A stretch of DNA of 64,000 nucleotides, taken from the NCBI RefSeq assembly GCF_910577345.1, contig NZ_CAJTMT010000009.1, positions 1-64,000 of the forward strand, in the 5' to 3' direction. The position numbers and the translations under genes are program-made. Source of the DNA: an uncultured Duncaniella sp. (GTDB lineage Bacteria > Bacteroidota > Bacteroidia > Bacteroidales > Muribaculaceae). Below, piece by piece: positions 41,803 to 51,470 of this stretch. The notes beneath the pieces are model-generated. The model made no database searches and had not been told where the DNA came from. It worked only from the letters and a program-made list of their open reading frames with translations. How positions within the stretch are numbered: position 1 is the stretch's first letter; every line of letters begins with the position of its first letter.

Positions 41803-44385
41803 ATGCCAGATATTAAGAATCTATTACAACAGGCCACCGTTATCCGTGACGAGAAGAAGATAATGGCCAACACGGCTAACCGTGTGGGTTCTCTTCTTGT
41901 CGACATCGTGAAGGCCCTTGACCTTCCCGGTGAGTACCTCTCCCGCCTGAAAGACGACACCGCCGAGGGGTTGATTACCTTCCTTAAGGGCTTGGTTGCC
42001 GAGGGGCTTGCGAAGCTCGACGGGGGCGCGACTTTCGGTGAATTTATCAAGGGCTTTTCGGGGTCTTCCATCGATAGCGGAGGGAACGCCGAGGTTGAGA
42101 GCATGGTGTCGAGGTCGTACCTTAAGGTGATGGAGGTGATATATAACCGCCTCAATACCATCGAGGGGCGGACGGCATTCGCCGATTCTGGGACGATAGA
42201 GGTTGTGGAGCCCCTGTCGGAGACCCGCGCAGTGCTTTACATGAGGAAGCGTTGGGATGGTGATATGACTCCTTTCCAGCCCGGAGACATAGTATATGGT
42301 TATGTAAATAACCTTGATGCCACGGATGGACCTTCGGCATACGAGGTGTGGGCATGGATCGAACGCGTCGACCATGCGGCCAATACGCTCATCATCTCAT
42401 ATTATCCCGACAACGAGGTCCCTTCAGGTATCAATCACAGGATGGGTTCCGGTATGGTCATCGCACGTCGTGGCAACAATGTAGAGGCCTCCCGGGAGAC
42501 GTATATCAATCCGGACTACAGTGCGGTGGTGATACGGGATGCCGACGGTTTCCGTAATGTGAGGCAGGATTCGTTCTACATATCCTGTGAGGATGGCAAT
42601 ATTGTCGGCCTTACAGGAGTCAACAGGCCTATCCTTGATCGCGGCAACTACGGTACAGTGCTGGGGCGCTTGCCGGACGGTCTTCTGGATCCGGTGACCT
42701 CGGAGCTTGTGAACCGTTACCAGCCGTATCTCTTTGCGCGGGGCATAGTGGTGCAGGACCTCATACGGATTGACTACCATGGTACCGTCAGGCGTGAGGC
42801 CAACTACAGGGGCGCATGGGTCAGGGAGGTCGCCATGAATCCTGATACCTGCTACCGCAGTACCAAGACTTCTTATGACACCGTGACATGGGACGGATCC
42901 TTGTGGCAGTGCCTGTATGACGGTACGTCCGACGAACCGGGAACAACAGGTGCATGGTTGAGGATGACCGGCGATGCGGGTACAGAGATATGGACGCTCA
43001 TGCCTTCCGCCTCTACTGTGACGCTGCATGAGGACGGGACGGCCACTCCGGAAAGCCTCATGTGTGTTGCCGTCCGTCACGATGCGGGAGGGGATGCCGT
43101 CTTCACTGACAGCTACGGGCTTTGGGAAGAGGGGATGAAACTCTACTACTCTCCGGACGGGAAGGATTTCACGGACGGCAGCGGTCAGGGTGGAGACAGT
43201 ACCGGAGGAAATTACGGGAGTCTTCCGGACTACGGAAACCTGCGTGAGTTCGTGACCGGGAGCGCGGAGCCAATCGAGACAGAGGATGGTGAGCCAATCG
43301 AGACGGAGGACGGAACCGTGGATACCGTGCTTACTGTGGGTGGGGATAATATCGACACCTCGACGCTCGGCAATAAGGTTGTGTTCTATCTGGTGCGCGA
43401 CAGTGACAGGACGGTAGTCGCCCATGCTGTTGTCGGTGTGGTAAGGGACGGTCCGCGCGGTGAGGCCGGAATTGCAGGGCAGATGGTCTATCCAGCGGGG
43501 GTGTATGACAGGGAGTCGCTGTATATCTCGACTGACGGGACGACCCCTGTGGTGGAGTACGGCGGCAGCTACTATGTACTGCGCCGGGGGTGGACCTACC
43601 GTGGGACTGACATGCCTAAAGATCGCCAGACTCCGGCGGGGGACGTGGCCTATGCGACTGAGGATTATCCGCAGCGCTGGGAGCGGTTCGACAGCTTCAA
43701 GGCGGTCTTTGCTGATGTCCTCATGGCTAATTTCGGAAAGCTCGGGAGTGCCGTTTTCTTCGGGGACTGGATGTTCTCTCAGCAGGGTACCCTCATACTT
43801 GAGGACGGCAGCAGACAGGGTGGCAGTACTGAGTACAGGCATTTCGCGGACGGGAGCTTCGAACCGAACTTCTCTGTGAATCTCCGCACAGGAGAGATAA
43901 GGGCCATGTCGGGTATCTTCTCCGGCTATCTCAAGACCGAGTTCAAGCGTCTGGATCTTTCCGATGTTGAGACTGTAGAGCCGAAAGTGGCAGGCAGTAA
44001 CCGCGCCTACAGGATCCGCAAGGATGTCACACTCATGTCCTACGGCTATGCCGGGACTACAGAAATAGTGCTGCCGAAGGATATATCCTATGCCGGAACG
44101 AGGGTCACGATATGTGACTATTCGAACTACTCGCGCAATTCCGGCAGTACCCTTGTACTGTCGGAGGGCCGTGGGATACAGGGTGTGGGCCGCGAGCTGC
44201 TGCCGGACCAGGATGTCCTGTACAGAGGGGCGCAGGGAATATCTTTTACAAACGGGGTTGCTGAATTTGTCGGCGTGAGCGAGGATTTCAGCGGTGACTG
44301 GTCCGGAGAAGGGGAGCCGGAGTGTGTATGGTTCCTTGTCAATGTGTCCGGTTCCTCAAAAAACGCCCATAATCCTATCAGTTAA
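41803..44385 (+). CDS. Large tail protein/upper tail fibre
   Basis: An 860-residue protein. The N-terminal helical part (NLLQQATVIRDEKKIMANTA) is typical of tail-attached fibre proteins. Extended beta-rich modules follow, including a duplicated EPIETEDG segment near 495 and a collagen-like GPRGEAGIAGQ near 550. The C-terminal region (about 660-860) resembles the sheet-rich end of fibre proteins. Probably a structural part of the adsorption apparatus. Base composition is more G/C-rich than in the replication genes. Confidence 0.6.
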   Translation: MPDIKNLLQQATVIRDEKKIMANTANRVGSLLVDIVKALDLPGEYLSRLKDDTAEGLITFLKGLVAEGLAKLDGGATFGEFIKGFSGSSIDSGGNAEVESMVSRSYLKVMEVIYNRLNTIEGRTAFADSGTIEVVEPLSETRAVLYMRKRWDGDMTPFQPGDIVYGYVNNLDATDGPSAYEVWAWIERVDHAANTLIISYYPDNEVPSGINHRMGSGMVIARRGNNVEASRETYINPDYSAVVIRDADGFRNVRQDSFYISCEDGNIVGLTGVNRPILDRGNYGTVLGRLPDGLLDPVTSELVNRYQPYLFARGIVVQDLIRIDYHGTVRREANYRGAWVREVAMNPDTCYRSTKTSYDTVTWDGSLWQCLYDGTSDEPGTTGAWLRMTGDAGTEIWTLMPSASTVTLHEDGTATPESLMCVAVRHDAGGDAVFTDSYGLWEEGMKLYYSPDGKDFTDGSGQGGDSTGGNYGSLPDYGNLREFVTGSAEPIETEDGEPIETEDGTVDTVLTVGGDNIDTSTLGNKVVFYLVRDSDRTVVAHAVVGVVRDGPRGEAGIAGQMVYPAGVYDRESLYISTDGTTPVVEYGGSYYVLRRGWTYRGTDMPKDRQTPAGDVAYATEDYPQRWERFDSFKAVFADVLMANFGKLGSAVFFGDWMFSQQGTLILEDGSRQGGSTEYRHFADGSFEPNFSVNLRTGEIRAMSGIFSGYLKTEFKRLDLSDVETVEPKVAGSNRAYRIRKDVTLMSYGYAGTTEIVLPKDISYAGTRVTICDYSNYSRNSGSTLVLSEGRGIQGVGRELLPDQDVLYRGAQGISFTNGVAEFVGVSEDFSGDWSGEGEPECVWFLVNVSGSSKNAHNPIS

Positions 44386-44397
44386 AATTTTTCAAAC

Positions 44398-44928
44398 ATG
44401 AAAATATCAGAACTTGACCCGATTTCCCGGCTGCACAGCGCAATGCTCATTCCCGTGTCAATTGCCGGAAAGACCGTAAATATAAGCTTAGGTCAGGTAG
44501 AGGCTTATCTGCCACCTCCACTTGTAAGATTCCTCGGTATACGCGGGGCTACGGCAAATGTGACATACGCATCCGGAGCTTCGCCTCTTGCCACAGAGGC
44601 CATCTATGATAGTGTGACCGACCGGTTTTATGCCCTTGCCGAGACTTCTCCGGAAGGAGCATCAGTCTACTATGAAGACTGGGAAGGATATGCGGATTTC
44701 TATACTGAGGAAGGTGCAATCCGGGATGACCGTCTGTATCTTTGCGATGACGGGCTTTATGAGTGGAAGGACGGGGAGCTTTCAGCTGTTGGCCCCGGTA
44801 TCTCTGTGCTCAGGCATCTTTCGCTCCTTACCCCGGTCCGCTGCGAGGACGAGGATGACCTGAAAGCGAAGGTCGCCTCGGGTGATTATGCCGTCGGGCA
44901 GCAGTTCTACATACCTGAGGAGGACTGA
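44398..44928 (+). CDS. Tail fibre-associated protein
   Basis: A 176-residue protein (MKISELDPISRLHSAMLIPV, SIAGKTVNISLGQVEAYLPP). The opening is a common start of Bacteroidales phage tail proteins that contain a short 'ISELP' anchor. The acidic C-terminal half is unfamiliar. Confidence 0.55.
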   Translation: MKISELDPISRLHSAMLIPVSIAGKTVNISLGQVEAYLPPPLVRFLGIRGATANVTYASGASPLATEAIYDSVTDRFYALAETSPEGASVYYEDWEGYADFYTEEGAIRDDRLYLCDDGLYEWKDGELSAVGPGISVLRHLSLLTPVRCEDEDDLKAKVASGDYAVGQQFYIPEED

Positions 44929-44932
44929 TGCT

Positions 44933-45133
44933 ATGGCCATATATTCCGGCAATACAAAACATTCGGTCCGGGCGGTGCTCGCTGCCTCCGGACTCATCCG
45001 CGTGGCCTCGCTCTGGATCATGACAGCTTCCGGCAAGGCTGTGCAGCTCTATTCGGCTGTCCGGGCCTGTTACGCGGCCATACGCTGGCGGTATGAGAAG
45101 CCGTGGACATATAAGGATAAATGGAAATATTAA
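44933..45133 (+). CDS. Small basic protein in tail cluster
   Basis: A 66-residue protein (MAIYSGNTKHSVRAVLAASG, then a basic aromatic end). GAGGAGGA upstream of the start at 44933 can act as ribosome-binding site. Function unknown. Confidence 0.5.
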   Translation: MAIYSGNTKHSVRAVLAASGLIRVASLWIMTASGKAVQLYSAVRACYAAIRWRYEKPWTYKDKWKY

Positions 45134-45150
45134 CCTCAAAAACATAATTC

Positions 45151-45429
45151 ATGAATATTGGAACTGACAAATTCGCGCACACAGGCATCTCAGCGATGCT
45201 GGTGGCCATGTTATCGGTCATCCTCGTAATCCAGGATGCGGCCCCTTCGTGGGACTATCTCCTGTTCTCGTTCATCGTGGCGGTCGTGGTGTTCATCTTC
45301 GGGCTGTTCAAGGAGTACGTCATCGATGACAAGCCTGACAGGGGCGACATCATAGCCGATGCCATCGGTTGCCTCGCCATCCCGCTTGCCGTGCTCGCAG
45401 GCACCCTCTTCTCAATATTGTCACACTGA
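45151..45429 (+). CDS. Small membrane protein, YfiM/holin-like
   Basis: A 92-residue protein with about three hydrophobic segments (AMLVAMLSVILVI, YLLFSFIVAVVVFIFGLF, LAIPLAVLAGTLFSIL). GTDKFAH near the start, FKEYVID and GDIIADAIG in the loops resemble YfiM/DUF2279-type proteins. It could be a holin or superinfection-exclusion protein; a second holin-like gene lies at 52612. Confidence 0.55.
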   Translation: MNIGTDKFAHTGISAMLVAMLSVILVIQDAAPSWDYLLFSFIVAVVVFIFGLFKEYVIDDKPDRGDIIADAIGCLAIPLAVLAGTLFSILSH

Positions 45430-45443
45430 ACACACGTTGACAG

Positions 45444-48400
45444 ATGGCAGAGTTCGACAATTTCATACAGAGCGAAATCAAAGACTTCGGCGAAGACTGG
45501 CGCGAGCATAACGGCGCGGAGGTGCAGAAGTTCATAGAGCGGTTGCTCTCGGACTTCAAGGCGAAGATCGAGGCTCACGGGGGCAATAAGGTGGGGTGCA
45601 TAGAGCAGTATCCGGGCGAGGACGGGCAGATATACATCCGCGTGTTCGCCGACGATGAATCCAAGGAAAAGTGGGAGGCGGACCCTACGGCCAACGCCAA
45701 GCTCCTGTTAGGACAGATCAGCTTCAAGGTGAGCGATGCCGGAGGCGACGAGTACACGCTTGCCACGCGCATAACCCGCCTTCCGGTATCTCCGGCGGTG
45801 AAGGGTTCGGCCAATGAGCTAACCTTCTCCTACAACTCCTACTATGGCGGAGACCCTACCAATCTCGATACCGAGAACGGCATGGCCACCGTTAGCGTCA
45901 ACGGAACGGAGATCGCGGCTCTGGGCCTCACGCTCCGTCCCGGCAACGACTATACCCTTGACCTCGGCCCCTACCTCAATGCCGAGCAGAACAGCGTCAC
46001 GCTTACCGTGGCCAACGCCCACGGCAAGCGAAGGACCTTCAGTATGACGGTACAGACTGTGGAACTGAGCATCGGTTTTGGCGGAAGCTTCGACGAGACA
46101 GTTCTAAGGGCTTCCGATTGGGAACTCCCTGTGCTCTGCAACGGCGTGGAGGCGCAGGTGCATCTGGCCATCGACGGCACGGAGCGGGCGACTGCATCGG
46201 TCCATAACTCCTCGGTGACGTTCCGCGTCGACAGCGACGGGGCGCTCAACGCCGGGGCGCACACCCTTGAGGTGTATGCTGAGAACGCGGCCTTCGGTCT
46301 GCGCACCCCCACTATCACCGCAGCCTTCATCAAAGGCGGTCTCTACGTTCCTACAATCTGCATAGGCAAGGACGCTGATACCGAGGCGAAGCTATACGCC
46401 ACGGCTTCCGTCCCTTACTTCTTCCATTACCCCACGGCCACGACAGGCACGGAGGTTAGGATAACAGCCCGTATACTCGGTGCAGATGGAGGGGTGCTAC
46501 GCAGCGGCATAAGCCAGACAGTGTTCATGCCGAAGGATGGCGAGAGCGGATTGCAGACGCTGCATATCGCACTCAGCGAGGCTTCCTATCTCCAAAGCGG
46601 CAACATACGCGTGGAGCTGACATGCGGCACCGCCACGGCCACGCACCCCATACGCATCACTGACCCCGGTGTCAACCTCTCTCCGGCTGCTGAATGTAAG
46701 ATTCATCTTGCGGCTGCCGGACGCAGCAATGCGGATTCCGACGCTCAGAACTGGAGCAGCGAATACCAGGGACAGACGACTTGCACTGTGGAGCGGTCGG
46801 CGAACTTCCGTCTGTCCGGAGGCGCGGGCTTCACGGGAAGTTCCTTCCTGATACCCGCGGGACGTAAAATAACCCTACTTGGTTCACTGCCATTCTCACG
46901 TGACTTCGGGGCCAACGCCGCTGATGTTGGCAACCGCACAGGCAAGACAATCGAATTTGAATTTGCCACGCGCAACTGCACGGACTCCTCAGCCAAGGTT
47001 ATCGAATGCCTCAACGGCGCGACAGGCTTCACCATCAACGCCGACGGCATGGAGCTGCACACCACTGCGGGAAGCGTCCGCACGATATGGGACGACGAGA
47101 CCCGTCTGCGCGTGGGCATAGTGATCGAGGGTACTACCCGCCACTGCGTCAACAAGACAGTGAGCGGGCAGACCGAGCTGGACGCCAATATAGCGTACAT
47201 ATACGTCAACGGTGTGCCGGTGCGCATCATGGACTATCAGCGTGCCTCCTGGAAGCAGGGCGCACCGCAGGATATAGTGATAGGCTCGGACGAGTGCGAT
47301 GTGGAGCTGTACTCGGTGCGCGTCTACGACAAGGCCCTCTCCACGGCGCAGATGATAGGCAACTACGCCTATGACACCCCGGACGCCGACGAGAAGATAG
47401 CCATCGCCCGGCGCAACGACATACTCAACTCCTATGGTGAGGTCGACTTCGCTAAGGTGCGTGAGGCCCTGCCGGACACTCCCTACAAGATTTGGGAAAT
47501 TGCCACCATGCCCACCGGAAAGAAGGACTGGCAGAAGGCGTCGACGGAGTTCGTTAACCCGGGGTGGAACCCCTCGGAGGACAATCTGGCCAACGCATCG
47601 TTCGTATGCACGGACCATGACATAGCCCTCGACGGTACATCGTCCCTGAGTTATCCGGATCCATACAAGAACTGGGCTAACAAATACGGAAAGGGACGGT
47701 GGAGCGTCACCGTAGGCGACAAGCTTATTACCATAACCGGATATTCCATCACGGACGGCATCGACGGGGAGGAGACGGAGTTTGTCGACAAAGTTAACTT
47801 CGCATCCTCGGAAGGCATCTTCAACATCCTCGCGGCCAATGCCTATCAGCACATACTATTAGGCGTGGCCAATTCCTACCCTTCTATACTCACGCCCATG
47901 CAGGCCTCCCAACAGTCGGTAGGCGACATTACCTACCGCCAGAGCCTGTCGGGTTATCCGGAAGTAGGATGGCTACGCGAGTACACCAACGGCGTGCCGA
48001 CGGTGCGCTTCCTCTCGGTCTACAACTTCGTCAACAACAAGTACAGCGGAAGCCCCTACGGGGCCACCGTGGCCAACGGCACGGAAATGTGGGAGGTGGA
48101 GGACAACATCAACTTCTTTATGGAGAACTGCCTCGAAGGTGAATGGAAGGACGGGGCGTGGTCGGACCTGCTATCCACGCTCTACTATGCCCGCTACCCG
48201 AAGGAAACGGATGGAGCAGACACCGGCAAAGCCTCCAATGCCGAGGGTGTGGCCGCCGCCAACTCACAGAGCCGCCACCTGCGCGCCTTCCATAACTTCA
48301 TACAGGGGTGTAACCCCGCCGTGGCTGACCGCTACAGGGCGAAGAACGGCGAGTACCGTCCCCTTGACACCCCGGTAACATACGGCTCGGTGCGCTACAC

Positions 48401-48560
48401 GCATGACACCCCGGACTACCGCGTGGCCCGCTTCCGCGCCGAGGGTGAACAGTGGCTCGACAAGGCAAGCGCGATGTTTTACTTCCTTTTCTTCGACGCC
48501 TTCATAGGCAAGGATTCATTTGACAAGAATATGACCATAACTCTGACTAAAGAAGTATGA
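45444..48560 (+). CDS. Giant tail fibre/spike with concanavalin-like domain
   Basis: A 1038-residue protein. Residues 1-90 are helical; beta-sandwich repeats of Ig-like character follow (about 100-420). A LamG/concanavalin-A-like domain spans roughly 480-650 (FRLSGGAGFTGSSFLIPAG, KTIEFEFATRN, IAYIYVNGVPV, DVELYSVRVYDKALS). The C-terminal 380 residues form a mixed domain rich in Trp and Tyr. Such proteins bind host surface glycans. It pairs with the variable fibre gene downstream. Confidence 0.65.
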   Translation: MAEFDNFIQSEIKDFGEDWREHNGAEVQKFIERLLSDFKAKIEAHGGNKVGCIEQYPGEDGQIYIRVFADDESKEKWEADPTANAKLLLGQISFKVSDAGGDEYTLATRITRLPVSPAVKGSANELTFSYNSYYGGDPTNLDTENGMATVSVNGTEIAALGLTLRPGNDYTLDLGPYLNAEQNSVTLTVANAHGKRRTFSMTVQTVELSIGFGGSFDETVLRASDWELPVLCNGVEAQVHLAIDGTERATASVHNSSVTFRVDSDGALNAGAHTLEVYAENAAFGLRTPTITAAFIKGGLYVPTICIGKDADTEAKLYATASVPYFFHYPTATTGTEVRITARILGADGGVLRSGISQTVFMPKDGESGLQTLHIALSEASYLQSGNIRVELTCGTATATHPIRITDPGVNLSPAAECKIHLAAAGRSNADSDAQNWSSEYQGQTTCTVERSANFRLSGGAGFTGSSFLIPAGRKITLLGSLPFSRDFGANAADVGNRTGKTIEFEFATRNCTDSSAKVIECLNGATGFTINADGMELHTTAGSVRTIWDDETRLRVGIVIEGTTRHCVNKTVSGQTELDANIAYIYVNGVPVRIMDYQRASWKQGAPQDIVIGSDECDVELYSVRVYDKALSTAQMIGNYAYDTPDADEKIAIARRNDILNSYGEVDFAKVREALPDTPYKIWEIATMPTGKKDWQKASTEFVNPGWNPSEDNLANASFVCTDHDIALDGTSSLSYPDPYKNWANKYGKGRWSVTVGDKLITITGYSITDGIDGEETEFVDKVNFASSEGIFNILAANAYQHILLGVANSYPSILTPMQASQQSVGDITYRQSLSGYPEVGWLREYTNGVPTVRFLSVYNFVNNKYSGSPYGATVANGTEMWEVEDNINFFMENCLEGEWKDGAWSDLLSTLYYARYPKETDGADTGKASNAEGVAAANSQSRHLRAFHNFIQGCNPAVADRYRAKNGEYRPLDTPVTYGSVRYTHDTPDYRVARFRAEGEQWLDKASAMFYFLFFDAFIGKDSFDKNMTITLTKEV

Positions 48561-48563
48561 TTG

Positions 48564-48702
48564 AGTATAGAGGTTAAAGTATAGAGTATAGATAATGGTT
48601 TTGAGTTGTAAGTTTTCAGTTTTTAGAGGCTGACAACTATCAACTCAAAACTGACAACTTACAACTCAAAACTCACAACAGACAACTAAAAAACTGACCA
48701 AT
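48564..48702. repeat. Repeat and 26-bp hairpin in front of variable fibre gene
   Basis: Bases 48566-48594 are identical over 29 bases to the repeat block near 9174 in the host efflux operon. Then arms 48598-48623 and 48647-48672 (GTTTTGAGTTGTAAGTTTTC and its inverted copy, one mismatch) form a long hairpin in the leader of the gene at 48703. Confidence 0.75.
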
Positions 48703-51324
48703 ATGGCTTACAACAATACACTGCCGAATGACGGCTTTATAGCGAGGTTCTTTCAGCGCGACTCCGATACGCTTGCCGGATGGGACAATGTGGGCGTGCT
48801 GATGTACAAGATATTCCATGAATGGGGCGACTCCTACGATCCCGCCTCCGGACAGACCGGGCGCATACTCGGCGAGAAGTACGATGCGGCCACTGACTCC
48901 TTTGTTCCTGACTGCACCGTGGGTGAGCCTGTGTACAACGGGCGCCTCTCGGGCCTGTGGGAGTGCGTGAGCCGTGCCTGGGGCAGCGACCTCGGGGCCA
49001 TGTGGCGCGCCATGCGTGCCGCCGGTCTCAACTTCGATTATGTGTGGGGGCTGTATCAGAAGTTCCGCACGCAGTGGTGCGAGGCCCTGTATGCGGCGGA
49101 CGCGATGGGCTACGCCAACACCGGGCGCTTCGACATGGCCTACGGCGACAAGAGCGAGGCCATGCGCCACATACTCAAAGCTCGCTTCCGCTACCTCGAT
49201 TCCAAGTACGGGGCCGACACGTCGACACCGTTTGTGATGTCGCTCTCCGGTGCTGGAAAGGGTGTGGCACTGCGCTACTACTGCCCGCTGTACGGTTCGC
49301 TCAACTGGGGATCGGCGGCGGCATCGGAGCCACAGCGAGCCATTACCCCGGGCGAGGCTGTATACTTCCCGAGTCCGGGCGTGACGTTCAACGACACCAC
49401 ATTCACCCTCTACAACGCCGACCTGATCACGGAGATAAGCACCTATGCCGAGCAGCCCGACGGCTCGAAGGTGGAGGGTGGATTGCAGGACGTGGCCACC
49501 ACACTCTATATCCGTACAGGCGAGAACAATCTGCGCCGTCTCAAATCGCTCGTGTTGGACTATTCGGACCGTGCGGCAAACACGTCGCTCGGAAGCAATG
49601 TGCTGACTATAGCGAAGAACTCTGTAGCCATGCGCCGTTTCACGGTGCGCAACTGTCCCAACGTCACGGGCGATGCGGAATTCATATCGCAGGTGATTGC
49701 AGAGATTGATCTGCGCGGTACGGGGGTCGGCAAGGTTACGGTGCCGGATACGGACACACTCACGGCCATACGCATCAGCAAGCCCCGCGAGCTGCGTTAC
49801 GAGAACCTCGGAGGACTTGCCGAGCTGACCGTGGAGGACACTTCGGTGTTAACAGCTATGGTGCTGAAAGGCTGCCCCAAGCTGAACTACCGCGGACTGC
49901 TGAAGACCGCTCTTGTCGGTGATACCCTTCAGTTGGTGGAACTCGACAATGTGAACTTCACTGACTTCACCGCACGGCAGGTGGAGAAGCTTGCCGACAT
50001 GGGCGCGAAGCTCACGGGAGCGATAGCCCTTCCGGCATCGGAAAGGATGACGTTCGCCCTCAAGCAGAAATGCCTCAAAGCATGGGGCAACATCGACTCG
50101 CCCGATAACCCTCTGCATATAAGCTACAGCAAGGTCACGGTGGACTACGTGCGCATAGCCGGAGCCGGGTACTTGTCCGAGCCGGGCAAGACTTATCGGC
50201 TGACGGTTATCTCCGACAACCCCAACGCCAATGACTTCACCTCGATAGAATGGGAGATGGAGGCCAACCCCTACGCCACTATCGACACGGCCACGGGAGT
50301 GGTGACGCTCACGTCGGTAGGCACGGAGGAGGCCTCACCTACGGCACAGGTGACAGTGAGGGTGCATCGCACGGACGGCTCTGTACTCGAGAGAAGCACC
50401 ACGGTAGGATTCTACGCCCGCACGCCGAGGATAGGTGACTACGTCTATGCCGACGGCACAATCAGCAATATCCGCGACGAGAGCAGGACTGTAGTGGCTA
50501 TATTCTGGCGCGAGCAAACATACAATGGCCGCAAGTACCGCTTCGGTTTCGCCCCTAAAGCGATAAGCGGGAATGTGGCATGGGGCGCGGAAAGACAGTT
50601 GAGCGCTATTCCAACATCTGACGTGGACATGACCGACATTCAGGGCATTCCAAACTGTGCGTTTAATGCAGCAGCTCCCGCAGCTGACAAGCTCGTGGAC
50701 GAGAATCAGTCTGACGGATGGATGGTGTATGCCGAGACTGCATTGCTGCGCAATGGCATGTGTGTGGCCGACACCGATGCGCAAAGCTACAACGAGGGTG
50801 ACATCATCCCTCTTGGTATGCGCGAGACGTGGAAGATCATCAAGACCCGCAACGAGGTCCTGCGACACGACACCGTGCAGCTCCCACAACCGGTGTCCCA
50901 CGACGGCACCAGCGAACTCGATGACCTCAAGGCCCTGATAACTGCTGCCGATACGACACCGGGCAATGCTTACCGCTACTACTATCCCGCAGCCTCATAC
51001 GCATACGCCTACGAGCCTACGGGACTGAAGGAAGGTGAAGTGCTCGCCGACTGCTTCAAGGCGCACAGATGGTTCCTGCCTACTCCGGGAGATATGCAGA
51101 TGATGCTCTATTCGTTGCTCGAGAAGGACGCTGACGCATACGTCTCGGCGGTGGCTAACGGTGACATCGCTTTGTCAGGATACGCACACACTACCGGAGA
51201 ACATAGTGGCGCAGGCGCTTGCTATAAAGTCAACACAACTAATAGAAAAATCTATGATGCTCAGTACAATAATTATTTCAAATCAAATGTTAACACATCG
51301 TCTTATGTAATGGTGGTATTCTAA
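48703..51324 (+). CDS. Variable tail fibre (receptor-binding) protein with switchable C-terminus
   Basis: An 873-residue protein. Residues 1-170 form a helical N-terminal part that probably attaches to the tail; the middle contains leucine-rich-like strands (about 260-480: LYIRTGENNLRRLKSLVLDY, ITEI-like ladders) and an Ig-like module near 490-590. The last ~270 residues resemble a C-type-lectin/FGE-like domain (DGWMVYAETALLRNGMCVAD, HRWFLPTPGDMQMML, GEHSGAGACYKV, ending VMVVF). The final 43 residues begin at the site ACCGGAGAACATAGT (51193-51207). Two alternative ends of the same pattern lie reversed immediately downstream, so the C-terminus is probably exchanged by inversion. Confidence 0.75.
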   Translation: MAYNNTLPNDGFIARFFQRDSDTLAGWDNVGVLMYKIFHEWGDSYDPASGQTGRILGEKYDAATDSFVPDCTVGEPVYNGRLSGLWECVSRAWGSDLGAMWRAMRAAGLNFDYVWGLYQKFRTQWCEALYAADAMGYANTGRFDMAYGDKSEAMRHILKARFRYLDSKYGADTSTPFVMSLSGAGKGVALRYYCPLYGSLNWGSAAASEPQRAITPGEAVYFPSPGVTFNDTTFTLYNADLITEISTYAEQPDGSKVEGGLQDVATTLYIRTGENNLRRLKSLVLDYSDRAANTSLGSNVLTIAKNSVAMRRFTVRNCPNVTGDAEFISQVIAEIDLRGTGVGKVTVPDTDTLTAIRISKPRELRYENLGGLAELTVEDTSVLTAMVLKGCPKLNYRGLLKTALVGDTLQLVELDNVNFTDFTARQVEKLADMGAKLTGAIALPASERMTFALKQKCLKAWGNIDSPDNPLHISYSKVTVDYVRIAGAGYLSEPGKTYRLTVISDNPNANDFTSIEWEMEANPYATIDTATGVVTLTSVGTEEASPTAQVTVRVHRTDGSVLERSTTVGFYARTPRIGDYVYADGTISNIRDESRTVVAIFWREQTYNGRKYRFGFAPKAISGNVAWGAERQLSAIPTSDVDMTDIQGIPNCAFNAAAPAADKLVDENQSDGWMVYAETALLRNGMCVADTDAQSYNEGDIIPLGMRETWKIIKTRNEVLRHDTVQLPQPVSHDGTSELDDLKALITAADTTPGNAYRYYYPAASYAYAYEPTGLKEGEVLADCFKAHRWFLPTPGDMQMMLYSLLEKDADAYVSAVANGDIALSGYAHTTGEHSGAGACYKVNTTNRKIYDAQYNNYFKSNVNTSSYVMVVF
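51193..51207 (+). repeat. Inversion-site candidate in the expressed fibre gene
   Basis: ACCGGAGAACATAGT. The 14-base core CCGGAGAACATAGT matches the reversed copy heading cassette 1 at 13 of 14 positions and cassette 2 at 12 of 14. All three are in the same reading frame (T/S-G-E). Confidence 0.65.
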
Positions 51325-51464
51325 AATTCCACCATTACATACACATGGGTACTTCCTTGGCTTGTTACATTTTTGGTATGTTTGAATGTTTCATAAGAAT
51401 AAGAGATATATCTCCCGGAAGTGGAGACTCGATAGCAAACGGACGCATTACTATGCTCTCCGGA
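51321..51464 (-). other. Silent reversed fibre C-terminal cassette 1
   Basis: On the minus strand, from TCCGGAGAGCATAGT (51464) to a TAG at 51321-51323, 47 codons read SGEHSNASVCYRVSTSGRY... and end YVMVEF. Compared with the expressed end, it shares GEHS, CY-R/K-V and YVMV-x-F; the middle differs. The stop overlaps the stop of the fibre gene, tail to tail. There is no start codon or promoter of its own. Inversion between the two sites would replace the expressed end in frame. Confidence 0.8.
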
Positions 51465-51470
51465 TATGGG

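Noticed and set aside
42424..43842. A 472-codon frame opposite the 860-aa tail protein
   Set aside because: Antisense shadow: Arg/His/Pro-rich, no start signal, and the plus-strand gene continues through it.
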